Part shown: piece by piece, positions 8,144 through 16,028 of the stretch
How positions within the stretch are numbered: the stretch's first letter is position 1
Layout of the letters: each line of letters opens with the position of its first letter
Assembly: GCA_034670265.1 (NCBI GenBank)
Contig: JAXMNU010000006.1
Coordinates: 62,001-126,000, forward strand
Origin: Halomarinibacterium sp034670265
GTDB taxonomy: Bacteria; Bacteroidota; Bacteroidia; Flavobacteriales; Flavobacteriaceae
Direction of reading: 5' to 3'
Length of the DNA: 64,000 nt
Made by a program: the position numbers and the translations under genes
Notes under the pieces: generated by a model
Databases searched by the model: none
The model's input: the letters and a program-made list of their open reading frames with translations, nothing else
Told to the model about the DNA's origin: nothing

Positions 8144-9286
8144 TTAGTCTCTCAACAATCCTCTTGAAATGACTATTTTTTGAATTTCACTGGTTCCTTC
8201 GTAAATCTGTGTGATTTTAGCATCTCGCATCAATCGTTCTACGTGGTATTCTTTTACAAAACCATTTCCACCGTGAATCTGCACGGCTTCCACCGTAACA
8301 TCCATTGCTACTTGCGATGCGTATAGTTTTGCAATGGCACTGCTCATATCGTAATTATTGCCTTGGTCTTTATCCCAAGCTGCTTTCATGACAAGATGAC
8401 GCGCAGCTTCAATTTGGGTATGCATATCTGCTAATTTAAAAGCGATAGCTTGATGGTTGCAAATTTCGGTACCAAAAGACTTTCTGATTTTTGAATAATC
8501 TCTCGCCATTTCATAAGCTCCTGCGGCAATCCCCAGTGCTTGAGCCGCAATACCAATTCGCCCACCACTAAGTGTTTTCATAGCAAATTTAAATCCGAAG
8601 CCATCTTCTCCAATTCTATTTTCTTTAGGAACTTTTACGTCGTTAAAGTTTAACGAGTGTGTATCACTTCCGCGGATTCCTAATTTGTCTTCTTTGGGGC
8701 CTACTTCAAAACCCTCCCAGCCTTTTTCAACAATAAAAGCATTAATTCCTTTATGTCCCTTTTCGCGATCGGTTTGGGCAATCACCAAATAATAATCGGC
8801 TGTGCCACCGTTGGTAATCCAGTTTTTGGTTCCGTTTAAAAGGTAATAGTCGCCTTTATCAATGGCTGTCGTTTTTTGTGATGTTGCATCACTTCCTGCC
8901 TCTGGTTCGCTTAAACAAAAAGCCCCAATAGATTGTCCTGTAGCAAGTTTAGTAAGGTATTTTTGTTTTTGCGCTTCGCTACCAAAGTTTTGAAGACCAT
9001 AACACACCAACGAATTATTCACCGAAACAATAACCGAAGCAGAAGCATCAATTTTACTTAGCTCTTCCATAGCCAATACATAGGAAACGGTATCCATTCC
9101 GCCACCACCATACTTTGGATCTACCATCATTCCTAAAAATCCAAGTTCTCCCATTTTCTTCACCTGCTCGGTTGGGAATTTTTGAAGGTTATCCCGTTCA
9201 ATAACACCCGGAAGGAGTTCGGTTTTGGCAAAATCACGAGCTGCGTCGCGTATCATTAGGTGTTCTTCGGAAAGGCTAAAATCCAT
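8144..9286 (-). CDS. Acyl-CoA dehydrogenase
   Basis: This 380-residue FAD enzyme of fatty-acid or branched-chain amino-acid breakdown makes a trans-2-enoyl-CoA and passes electrons to ETF. It begins MDFSLSEEH, typical for the family, and contains the FAD-binding segment AFCLSEPEAGSD and the C-terminal motif QIYEGTSEIQ with the family's usual catalytic-Glu context. An upstream in-frame ATG at 9355 would add 23 residues, but the TTG-N19-TATCTTTG promoter at 9326-9355 lies inside that extension. The start at 9286 is therefore preferred and gives the family's usual length. The gene is monocistronic, with its own promoter and a strong terminator. Which acyl-CoA it prefers cannot be read from the sequence. 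Confidence 0.95.
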   Translation of the reverse strand: MDFSLSEEHLMIRDAARDFAKTELLPGVIERDNLQKFPTEQVKKMGELGFLGMMVDPKYGGGGMDTVSYVLAMEELSKIDASASVIVSVNNSLVCYGLQNFGSEAQKQKYLTKLATGQSIGAFCLSEPEAGSDATSQKTTAIDKGDYYLLNGTKNWITNGGTADYYLVIAQTDREKGHKGINAFIVEKGWEGFEVGPKEDKLGIRGSDTHSLNFNDVKVPKENRIGEDGFGFKFAMKTLSGGRIGIAAQALGIAAGAYEMARDYSKIRKSFGTEICNHQAIAFKLADMHTQIEAARHLVMKAAWDKDQGNNYDMSSAIAKLYASQVAMDVTVEAVQIHGGNGFVKEYHVERLMRDAKITQIYEGTSEIQKIVISRGLLRD

Positions 9287-9325
9287 AATAAAGGGTTTAT
9301 TTCTAAATCGATTTCGTAAAGAATG

Positions 9326-9355
9326 CAAAGATACCTTATAAATAGCAAATCTCAA
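9326..9355 (-). promoter_or_regulatory. Bacteroidota-type promoter of the acyl-CoA dehydrogenase gene
   Basis: On the minus strand TTG (9353-9355) is followed by a 19-base spacer and TATCTTTG (9326-9333). This is an exact match to the TTG-N19-TAnnTTTG consensus of the Bacteroidota housekeeping sigma factor. The predicted transcript start is near 9320, about 34 bases before the ATG at 9286. Confidence 0.8.
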
Positions 9356-9460
9356 ATTTGAAATTCCAATAGTTTAAATAAAATGAAAATATATTCCTCT
9401 TTATAGGAGGGCTAAGAAAAATGTAAACTACTCACCTTTTCAAATAAAGTGAGATCTAAA

Positions 9461-9495
9461 AGAATTCCCCCTTTGAAGGGGGATTAAGGGGGATG
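9461..9495 (+). repeat. Dispersed hairpin element, copy 1, upstream of anmK
   Basis: This 35-base element is built on the palindrome CCCCCTTTGAAGGGGG followed by a GATTAAGGGGGATG tail. It matches the copy at 54375-54409 at 34 of 35 positions and resembles a diverged copy at 60883-60915. All three lie just upstream of plus-strand genes. Confidence 0.85.
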
Positions 9496-9514
9496 TTTTT
9501 TTATTTTTACCAAA

Positions 9515-10579
9515 ATGAAAAAAGCCAATTATAAAGTTTTGGGAGTAATGAGTGGGACTTCGCTAGATGGTATTGATTTAGCGTTATGTACTTTTTATAT
9601 TTCTGAGAAAAAGGAATGGAGTTTTACTATTGAAGTAGCCGAAACAATCCCTTATGCTTCTAATTGGCAAGCGATTTTAAAAGAAGCGATTCACTTTTCG
9701 GAAGGGAGAATGCAAAAGCTTAATGAGGATTACACCTTGCATCTTTCAGAAATCATTTCAGTGTTTATTGAAAAACATGGTATAATAAACCTTGATGCAG
9801 TTTGCAGTCATGGACATACTATTTTGCATCAGCCCGATAAAGGGATCACGCTACAAATAGGGAATCTTCCTTTGTTAGCTGAAAAATTGAAGCAAACGGT
9901 TGTGTGTGACTTTCGTGTACAGGATGTAGCAATGGGTGGACAAGGAGCCCCGTTGGTTCCCATAGGTGATCGATTGCTGTTTTCCGAATATGATTATTGC
10001 CTCAACTTGGGCGGATTTGCCAACGTCTCTTTTGAAAAAGAAGGCAATCGAATCGCCTACGATATTTGCCCAGTAAATATAGTAATGAATCAATATGCTG
10101 AAAAGTTAGGAGCCCCGTTTGATGAAAATGGTGCATTAGCAAAAAGTGGAACTTTAAATACAGCATTACTTCAGCAATTAAATAGTCTTTCATTTTATTC
10201 TGAAATTCCTCCTAAAAGTTTGGGCTTAGAATGGGTGCAGCAACATATATTTCCTTTGTTAAAAGCTTCAAAAGACTCGCCAGAGAATATATTACGAACG
10301 TTTGTGGAGCATATTGCTATTCAGCTTTCAAGTCAGTTTAAAGAAAACAGTTCAGTATTTATAACAGGAGGTGGAGCCTATAATTTATTTTTAGTTGAAC
10401 GATTAAAAGCTCAAAAATCGTTGAATGTGATTATTCCAAACGCACAAATTTTAGAATTTAAAGAAGCCTTGGTTTTTGGATTATTGGGGGTACTAAAATT
10501 ACGGGATGAGGTGAATTGCTTGGCAAGTGTGACAGGGGCAAAACAAAATCATTCTAGCGGGAAAATATTCAAGCCATAA
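9515..10579 (+). CDS. anmK: Anhydro-N-acetylmuramic acid kinase
   Basis: This 354-residue cytosolic enzyme phosphorylates and opens 1,6-anhydro-MurNAc, released when peptidoglycan is recycled, to give MurNAc-6-phosphate. The N-terminal phosphate-binding motif GVMSGTSLDGIDLAL, the central DFRVQDVAMGGQGAPLVP segment and the late FITGGGAYN motif are the family hallmarks of the ASKHA fold. Length is close to the usual 360-380. A -7-like TATTTTTA at 9502-9509 ends only 5 bases before the ATG, so the mRNA may be nearly leaderless. A dispersed hairpin element precedes it. The gene is 66 bases ahead of the amino-acid dehydrogenase gene, which has its own promoter-like sequence, so it is probably transcribed separately. 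Confidence 0.96.
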   Translation: MKKANYKVLGVMSGTSLDGIDLALCTFYISEKKEWSFTIEVAETIPYASNWQAILKEAIHFSEGRMQKLNEDYTLHLSEIISVFIEKHGIINLDAVCSHGHTILHQPDKGITLQIGNLPLLAEKLKQTVVCDFRVQDVAMGGQGAPLVPIGDRLLFSEYDYCLNLGGFANVSFEKEGNRIAYDICPVNIVMNQYAEKLGAPFDENGALAKSGTLNTALLQQLNSLSFYSEIPPKSLGLEWVQQHIFPLLKASKDSPENILRTFVEHIAIQLSSQFKENSSVFITGGGAYNLFLVERLKAQKSLNVIIPNAQILEFKEALVFGLLGVLKLRDEVNCLASVTGAKQNHSSGKIFKP

Positions 10580-10617
10580 ATTTTACCTAAAATTAATCTT
10601 TACCCTTTTCAATTTTT

Positions 10618-10625
10618 TATATTTG
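10618..10625 (+). promoter_or_regulatory. -7 promoter element ahead of the amino-acid dehydrogenase operon
   Basis: TATATTTG matches TAnnTTTG and ends 20 bases before the ATG at 10646. No TTG is seen at the usual -33 distance, so this is a half-site call. Confidence 0.5.
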
Positions 10626-10645
10626 TTGCCTTACTTACCAAATAG

Positions 10646-11872
10646 ATGAAGGAACTTCTTAAAAAGTACGAAGAAAAAGACCCCGAAATTGTTTTTCACT
10701 GGAATGACCCAGAAACCGAAGCCGAAGGCTGGACAGTTATTAACTCGTTGCGAGGTGGTGCTGCTGGAGGTGGAACACGTATGCGCCCTGGACTCGATCA
10801 AAATGAAGTATTGAGTTTGGCAAAAACTATGGAAGTTAAATTTACGGTGTCTGGACCACCCATTGGTGGTGCAAAATCGGGAATTAACTTCGATCCTAGT
10901 GATCCTCGTAAAAAAGGCGTTTTGGAGCGTTGGTATAAAGCAGTTTCTCCATTATTAAAAGCCTATTATGGAACTGGTGGAGATCTAAATGTGGATGAAA
11001 TCCATGAAGTGATTCCTATTACTGAAGAGAGCGGTGTCTGGCACCCTCAAGAAGGAGTGTTTAATGGGCACTTTAGTCCTACGGAAGCGGATAAAATTAA
11101 TCGAATTGGACAGTTACGCCAAGGCGTGATTAAGGTTTTGGAAAACATAAATTATTCTCCAGATGTAAGCAGAAAATACACCGTAGCAGATATGATTACA
11201 GGCTACGGAGTTGCTGAGGCCGTAAGACATTATTACGATATTTATGGAGGCAGCGTTGAAGGAAAACGAGCAGTTGTTCAAGGTTTTGGAAACGTAGGAG
11301 CTGCCGCAGCCTATTATTTGGCTCAAATGGGGGCTAAAGTAGTAGGGATTATTGATAGCTCTGGAGGTATTATTAAGGAAGAAGGTTTCACTTTTGAGGA
11401 AATAAAAAGTTTATTCCTTAATAAAGACGGAAACAAACTTGTAGCTCAAAATATGATTCCGTTTCAAGAGATAAATGAAAAAATTTGGAAGCTAAAGACC
11501 GAAATTTTTGCACCTTGTGCTGCCTCACGATTAATAACGAAAGAACAAATTTCAGAAATGATTGATTCTGGTTTGGAAGTAATAAGTTGTGGTGCCAATG
11601 TCCCTTTTGCAGACAAAGCAATTTTCTTTGGGCCTATTATGGAATATACCGATGAGAAGGTGAGCCTTATACCAGATTTTATTAGTAATTGCGGAATGGC
11701 ACGGGTGTTTGCGTATTTTATGGAGCGCAAAGTGCAAATGACAGATGATGCTATTTTTAATGATACATCCATCACTATTAAAAATGCTATTCGAAATACA
11801 TTTGATAATAATAGCAGTAAAACAAATATTAGTAAAACTGCTTTTGAAATTGCATTGAAACAGTTAATTTAG
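10646..11872 (+). CDS. Glu/Leu/Phe/Val dehydrogenase family protein
   Basis: This 408-residue NAD(P)-dependent amino-acid dehydrogenase performs oxidative deamination to a 2-oxo acid and ammonia, or the reverse. The N-terminal domain has the substrate motif GGAAGGGTRMRPG and the catalytic-Lys motif PPIGGAKSGI. The Rossmann domain carries VQGFGNVGAAAAYY near residue 215. The motif layout is nearer the short Leu/Val-type branch than classical hexameric GdhA, so the substrate (Glu, Leu or Val) is left open. The start at 10646 follows a TATATTTG promoter element. NhaD follows after 23 bases, suggesting one transcript. The enzyme yields NADH and ammonia, but a functional link to the Na+/H+ antiporter is only inferred. 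Confidence 0.92.
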   Translation: MKELLKKYEEKDPEIVFHWNDPETEAEGWTVINSLRGGAAGGGTRMRPGLDQNEVLSLAKTMEVKFTVSGPPIGGAKSGINFDPSDPRKKGVLERWYKAVSPLLKAYYGTGGDLNVDEIHEVIPITEESGVWHPQEGVFNGHFSPTEADKINRIGQLRQGVIKVLENINYSPDVSRKYTVADMITGYGVAEAVRHYYDIYGGSVEGKRAVVQGFGNVGAAAAYYLAQMGAKVVGIIDSSGGIIKEEGFTFEEIKSLFLNKDGNKLVAQNMIPFQEINEKIWKLKTEIFAPCAASRLITKEQISEMIDSGLEVISCGANVPFADKAIFFGPIMEYTDEKVSLIPDFISNCGMARVFAYFMERKVQMTDDAIFNDTSITIKNAIRNTFDNNSSKTNISKTAFEIALKQLI

Positions 11873-11895
11873 ACCACAACTAATCCCAACCTTTT

Positions 11896-13281
11896 ATGGA
11901 ATCGATTATCATTTTAGTTTTTGTGATAGGATACTTATCTATCACTTTAGAACACCCTTTAAAATTAGATAAAACAGTACCGGCCTTAATTATGGCGGCC
12001 TTAATATGGGCGCTTTTAGCTGTAGGTTTCTATAAAGGATGGTTTAATGTAATTGATACTTACGAAAATGTATTTGATGGACTCTCCGGCACGGACGAAG
12101 CTCATCATGGCTTTGACAATACACTATTACATCACTTAGGGAAAACAGCAGAGATTCTTATTTTCTTAATAGGAGCCATGACCATTGTAGAGATTATTGA
12201 TCTCCATCGAGGTTTTGAGGTGCTTAAAGGCGCTGTTAAAACGAAAAGTAAACGAAGACTTTTGTGGATTATAGGAATTTTGGCTTTTATACTTTCAGCA
12301 ATTATTGACAACCTTACTGCTACGATTGTATTGGTGACGCTTCTTCGAAAATTAATTAATGTAAAAGGGGATCGTATCTGGTATGCCGCTATGGTAGTAA
12401 TAGCTGCTAATGCTGGAGGAGCTTGGTCTCCCATTGGTGATGTTACTACAACCATGCTTTGGATTGCCAATAAAGTTACGGCTCTGGGATTAATTGAATT
12501 TGTAGTCTTACCTTCAATAGTCTGTTTTGTAATTCCATTTGTAATTGCATCCTATTTACCTGCATTTAGAGGGAATATTCAAGTGGATGATACTGGTGGA
12601 GATGAGGTTGCTGAAAAGCTATTAAGTAGCCGTACTATGCTGTTTTTAGGGTTAGGAATGATTGTTTCAGTTCCTGTATTTAAGACCTTAACTCACCTTC
12701 CTCCTTATATGGGAATGATGCTCGCCCTTGGGGTTGTTTGGTTGGTTTCTGAATATATTCACCCAGAGGAAGATTTTAGCAAAGAAAGAAGACATTTATA
12801 TTCAGCACATAAAGCGCTTTCCAGAATTGAAATATCGAGTATTCTCTTTTTCCTAGGAATTTTAATGGCAGTAGCGGGATTAGAATCTTTAGTCTATGGC
12901 GTTGCCGAAAATGGAGATCCCGTTGGAACGCTTCGTTACTTAGCTGAAGTCTTACAGGCAGCTATACCTAATCAGGATGTGGTTGTAATTTTACTCGGAA
13001 TCTTCTCGGCTATTATTGATAATGTGCCTTTGGTTGCCGCATCCATTGGGATGTATGATTCCCCAACAGACTCAGTCTTGTGGCACTTTATTGCCTATTC
13101 TGCAGGAACAGGGGGTAGTATGCTTATTATTGGCTCTGCCGCTGGGGTTGCCGCAATGGGTATGGAGCGAATAGACTTTATATGGTATCTTAAAAAAATT
13201 ACTTGGCTTGCCTTTATAGGTTTTATTGCAGGTGCTGGAGTTTTCCTTCTTTTTGAGCGGGTTTTATTTCATCACGTATAA
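11896..13281 (+). CDS. nhaD: Na+/H+ antiporter NhaD
   Basis: This 461-residue inner-membrane protein has about a dozen hydrophobic helices of the ion-transporter superfamily. The conserved segments AIIDNLTATIVLVTLLRK, NAGGAWSPIGDVTTTMLW and SAIIDNVPLVAASIGMY, each with a buried Asp or Asn, are characteristic of NhaD, which exports Na+ in exchange for H+ and is frequent in marine bacteria. It starts 23 bases after the amino-acid dehydrogenase and is followed 49 bases later by exbB. The row suggests an envelope-energetics block: Na+ extrusion next to a proton-motive-force-driven TonB motor. Length and motif order are normal. Confidence 0.95.
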   Translation: MESIIILVFVIGYLSITLEHPLKLDKTVPALIMAALIWALLAVGFYKGWFNVIDTYENVFDGLSGTDEAHHGFDNTLLHHLGKTAEILIFLIGAMTIVEIIDLHRGFEVLKGAVKTKSKRRLLWIIGILAFILSAIIDNLTATIVLVTLLRKLINVKGDRIWYAAMVVIAANAGGAWSPIGDVTTTMLWIANKVTALGLIEFVVLPSIVCFVIPFVIASYLPAFRGNIQVDDTGGDEVAEKLLSSRTMLFLGLGMIVSVPVFKTLTHLPPYMGMMLALGVVWLVSEYIHPEEDFSKERRHLYSAHKALSRIEISSILFFLGILMAVAGLESLVYGVAENGDPVGTLRYLAEVLQAAIPNQDVVVILLGIFSAIIDNVPLVAASIGMYDSPTDSVLWHFIAYSAGTGGSMLIIGSAAGVAAMGMERIDFIWYLKKITWLAFIGFIAGAGVFLLFERVLFHHV

Positions 13282-13330
13282 AACAATTTATAGATACTTC
13301 ATCCGTTAACCAATAAAAACGTATTTACTT

Positions 13331-14032
13331 ATGCTAAACTTCTTTTTTCAGGAGGATACAGATATTGCTTTGCAAGAGCTGGAACCAGAATCAGTTGAAA
13401 AAACCTTATCCATTATGGATCTTATTGTAAGTGGTGGACTCGCTGGACAAATTATTATTGCGGTGCTTTTTGTACTACTTTTTGTTGCGGTGTATCTTTA
13501 TTTTGAAAGGCTATTTGCTATAAAAGCTGCTTCGAAAATGGATAGCAATTTTATGAATCAAATTCGAGATCAAGTTACTAGCGGAAACATTCAAGGAGCA
13601 AAAGTGCTTTGTGCGCAGCAAAATTCACCTGTGTCTCGTCTAACTGAAAAAGGCATATCACGTATTGGTAGTCCTTTGGATGATATTAATACGGCAATAG
13701 AAAATGCAGGTCGTTTAGAAGTGTATAAACTTGAAAAGAATGTAAGTATTCTTGCCACTATTGCGGGTGCAGCACCCATGATTGGTTTCTTGGGAACCGT
13801 AATAGGAATGGTGTTAGCCTTTCATCAATTAGCAACGAGCAGTGGACAAGCAGAAATGGGAACCCTTGCCGAGGGTATTTATACAGCTATGACTACGACT
13901 GTCGCAGGACTCATTGTGGGTATTATTGCTTATATGGGCTATAACCATCTGGTGGTTAAAACCGATAAAGTGGTGCATCAAATGGAAGCAACCGCGGTAG
14001 ATTTCTTGGATTTATTAAACGAACCAGCTTAA
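13331..14032 (+). CDS. exbB: ExbB/TolQ-type proton channel subunit
   Basis: This 233-residue MotA/TolQ/ExbB family protein has an N-terminal membrane helix at about residues 36-56, a cytoplasmic loop, and two further helices near 145-170 and 185-210. The family motif is at GAAPMIGFLGTVIGMVLAF and a second Thr/Gly-rich helix is TAMTTTVAGLIVGIIAYMGY. With ExbD it forms the proton channel that energises TonB in the inner membrane. The N-terminus carries an acidic stretch before the first helix. Its stop codon shares one base with the exbD start (TAATG), so translation is coupled. A TolQ role is less likely because exbD and a tonB follow directly. Confidence 0.94.
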   Translation: MLNFFFQEDTDIALQELEPESVEKTLSIMDLIVSGGLAGQIIIAVLFVLLFVAVYLYFERLFAIKAASKMDSNFMNQIRDQVTSGNIQGAKVLCAQQNSPVSRLTEKGISRIGSPLDDINTAIENAGRLEVYKLEKNVSILATIAGAAPMIGFLGTVIGMVLAFHQLATSSGQAEMGTLAEGIYTAMTTTVAGLIVGIIAYMGYNHLVVKTDKVVHQMEATAVDFLDLLNEPA

Positions 14033-14424
14033 TGAATTTAAGAGGACGAAATAAAGTAAGTGCAGAGTTTAGCATGAGCTCGATGACAGACATCGTGTTC
14101 CTCTTGTTGGTATTCTTTTTATTGACTTCGCCAGCTATAACGCCAGATGCTTTGGATTTAATTTTGCCAAAAGCAAAAGGAAAATCCAGTAACCAGCAGA
14201 AAGCTTCGGTAAGTATTACAAAAGATGGTGCTTATTATGTCAATAAAGAACGCGTGAGTGAATTCAGTATTGAAAAGGAATTAAAGGCTGCTTTAGCAGG
14301 TCAGGATGAACCCACCATAATCCTTCGAGCCGAAGAAGGTGTGCCCATTGAAGATGCCGTATTTGTGATGGATATTGCCAATAAAAATAACTATAAAGTT
14401 GTATTAGCTGTAAGACCCAATTAA
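14032..14424 (+). CDS. exbD: ExbD/TolR-type subunit
   Basis: This 130-residue protein has one N-terminal transmembrane helix at about residues 17-37 containing the essential Asp in SSMTDIVFLLLVFFLL, then a periplasmic domain. It partners ExbB and carries protons to energise TonB. It overlaps exbB by one base and sits 2 bases before tonB. Many Bacteroidota loci carry two ExbD paralogues in tandem, but only one is present here. Confidence 0.94.
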   Translation: MNLRGRNKVSAEFSMSSMTDIVFLLLVFFLLTSPAITPDALDLILPKAKGKSSNQQKASVSITKDGAYYVNKERVSEFSIEKELKAALAGQDEPTIILRAEEGVPIEDAVFVMDIANKNNYKVVLAVRPN

Positions 14425-14426
14425 TC

Positions 14427-15245
14427 ATGAGTTTGCTGGATACTAAAGACAAAAGAAAAAGTATGGCTATCACGGTTATCTTACACGTGATTATTCTCAT
14501 TTTACTATTTTATTTTGGATTTACCTATTTAGACCCTCCTCCAGAAAATGGTATTGCGGTTAACTTTGGGACCATGGATTATGGGAAAGGAGATGAACAA
14601 CCCGATGAACCTATAAAAACAGCGCCTAAAGAAACCACTCCAGAGCCTATTCCTGAAACAAAAACAGAAGTTAATGAAGAGGTTGTTACTCAAGAAACCG
14701 AAGATGCGCCTGTTATAAAAAAGGAAAAGAAAAAGGAAATAGTAAAAGAAACGCCAAAGGAGGTTCCCAAAAAAGTTGAAACGAAAAAGCCAGACCCCAA
14801 GCCAGATAAGTCGACTACCGATGCCTTATCAAGCCTCATTAACGGTCCTAAAAATGATGGAACGTCAGATGGAAGTGAAGGAAATGACGATAAAGCAGGT
14901 GATAAAGGGGATCCTAATGGAGACCCTAATGCCAAAAGTTACTACGGAACCGGTCTAGGACTTGATGGCGATGGGAATTATCTTTTGGGTGGAAGAAAAG
15001 CCTTAAACAAGGAGAAGTTTGTGCAAGATTGCAACGAAGCTGGAAAAGTGGTTGTAAGCATTGAAGTGGATCGCAATGGAAAAGTAATTAGCGCCACACC
15101 TGGTGTTCGTGGCACAACCAATAATTCAAGATGCTTGTTAGAACCTGCTAAAAGAGCAGCATTGGCTACTCGATTTAACTCAGACCAAAATGCTCCTGCC
15201 AAGCAAATAGGAAAGATTATCTACAATTTTAAACTTTCAGATTAA
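14427..15245 (+). CDS. tonB: TonB-family energy transducer
   Basis: This 272-residue protein has an N-terminal membrane helix at about residues 12-32. A long Pro/Glu/Lys-rich periplasm-spanning linker runs from about residue 50 to 130. A Gly/Asp/Asn-rich low-complexity stretch follows around 135-170. The C-terminal TonB-like domain includes KVVVSIEVDRNGKVISATPG and ends FKLSD. It contacts TonB-dependent receptors in the outer membrane. It lies 2 bases after exbD in the exbB-exbD-tonB operon. The linker resembles other TonB/TolA proteins, and the following C-terminal domain is of the AgmX/TonB type seen in Bacteroidota. TolA is an alternative but less likely. Confidence 0.9.
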   Translation: MSLLDTKDKRKSMAITVILHVIILILLFYFGFTYLDPPPENGIAVNFGTMDYGKGDEQPDEPIKTAPKETTPEPIPETKTEVNEEVVTQETEDAPVIKKEKKKEIVKETPKEVPKKVETKKPDPKPDKSTTDALSSLINGPKNDGTSDGSEGNDDKAGDKGDPNGDPNAKSYYGTGLGLDGDGNYLLGGRKALNKEKFVQDCNEAGKVVVSIEVDRNGKVISATPGVRGTTNNSRCLLEPAKRAALATRFNSDQNAPAKQIGKIIYNFKLSD

Positions 15246-15287
15246 AATTTTTAATTATTTTGGATATCAGATTATTATCCAAAACAA

Positions 15288-15980
15288 TTGTTTTCTAAGT
15301 ACTTAAAATATTCTGCATTTGTAACTGGCTTTGTTTCGGTTATGGTTTCTATCATTTTCGGGAATGAACATACTCAGTTTATCAAGCCTTTTTTTCACCT
15401 TTTTATTTTTCTGTTTTATGTTTCAGTAACTAAAAAAGTAAATTTTCACCTTTTACTGTTCCTTTGCAGTGCGATGGTGGGAGAGTTTTTGACTGCTAGA
15501 GACTTTGTGTCTAATTATATCTACATTGTTTTATTATTTGCATTTTACTTTTCTATGGGAGTTCATTTAATGATGCCTGTTGTAAAAACTTCGAAATTTA
15601 AAATTCAAATTACAGATATCTACTTAGGGTTAATCATTTTAATTGCCTTTGTTTATATAGTGGGTTCTATATTTTTCGCATCGGCAGTAGCAATGGACGA
15701 TTTTCTTTTTCTGTTAATTGCAACTGTGGCCTTTAGTGCATTTGTAGGAAGCTGTTTTTATATAACAGTATATCATTCAAACTCCAATAAAATTTACTTT
15801 TTTATAGTTGGGATTGGGTATATGATTGTTTGTGTGGGAACCTTAGTCCATGAGCTCGTTATGGCCTCTGGATTTATTGAGGGTTTTGTAAATATTGTTG
15901 AGGTTATTTCACAGTTTTCATTTGTATATGCCTTAACTAATTTGCCTAAAATGGTAAAACCCAAAAAGTGGCTTATTTAA
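15288..15980 (+). CDS. Multi-pass membrane protein, possibly YhhN-like
   Basis: This 230-residue protein is almost entirely hydrophobic, with about seven or eight predicted helices and short loops. The helix pattern and the ending LTNLPKMVKPKKWLI are compatible with the YhhN family (lysoplasmalogenase-like membrane proteins), but no catalytic signature could be confirmed. The only start giving full length is a TTG at 15288. It lies 43 bases after tonB and 49 before a secreted Asp-box protein with its own promoter-like element, so it may be the last gene of the exbB-tonB transcript. Function unassigned. Confidence 0.75.
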   Translation: MFSKYLKYSAFVTGFVSVMVSIIFGNEHTQFIKPFFHLFIFLFYVSVTKKVNFHLLLFLCSAMVGEFLTARDFVSNYIYIVLLFAFYFSMGVHLMMPVVKTSKFKIQITDIYLGLIILIAFVYIVGSIFFASAVAMDDFLFLLIATVAFSAFVGSCFYITVYHSNSNKIYFFIVGIGYMIVCVGTLVHELVMASGFIEGFVNIVEVISQFSFVYALTNLPKMVKPKKWLI

Positions 15981-16015
15981 TAAATCTTCTTGGCATTTTT
16001 CCTTATTTAATTTAG

Positions 16016-16023
16016 TATTTTTG
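16016..16023 (+). promoter_or_regulatory. -7 promoter element abutting the Asp-box protein gene
   Basis: TATTTTTG matches TAnnTTTG and ends 5 bases before the ATG at 16029. Transcription would start at or next to the start codon. A TTG at 15990-15992 is 23 bases upstream, slightly long for a -33 element. Confidence 0.5.
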
Positions 16024-16028
16024 AGATT

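Noticed and set aside
9287..9355. 23-residue N-terminal extension of the acyl-CoA dehydrogenase
   Set aside because: The perfect TTG-N19-TATCTTTG promoter covers it.
12132..12470. 112-residue minus-strand frame inside nhaD
   Set aside because: It is antisense to conserved NhaD helices and has no start context or homology-like features.
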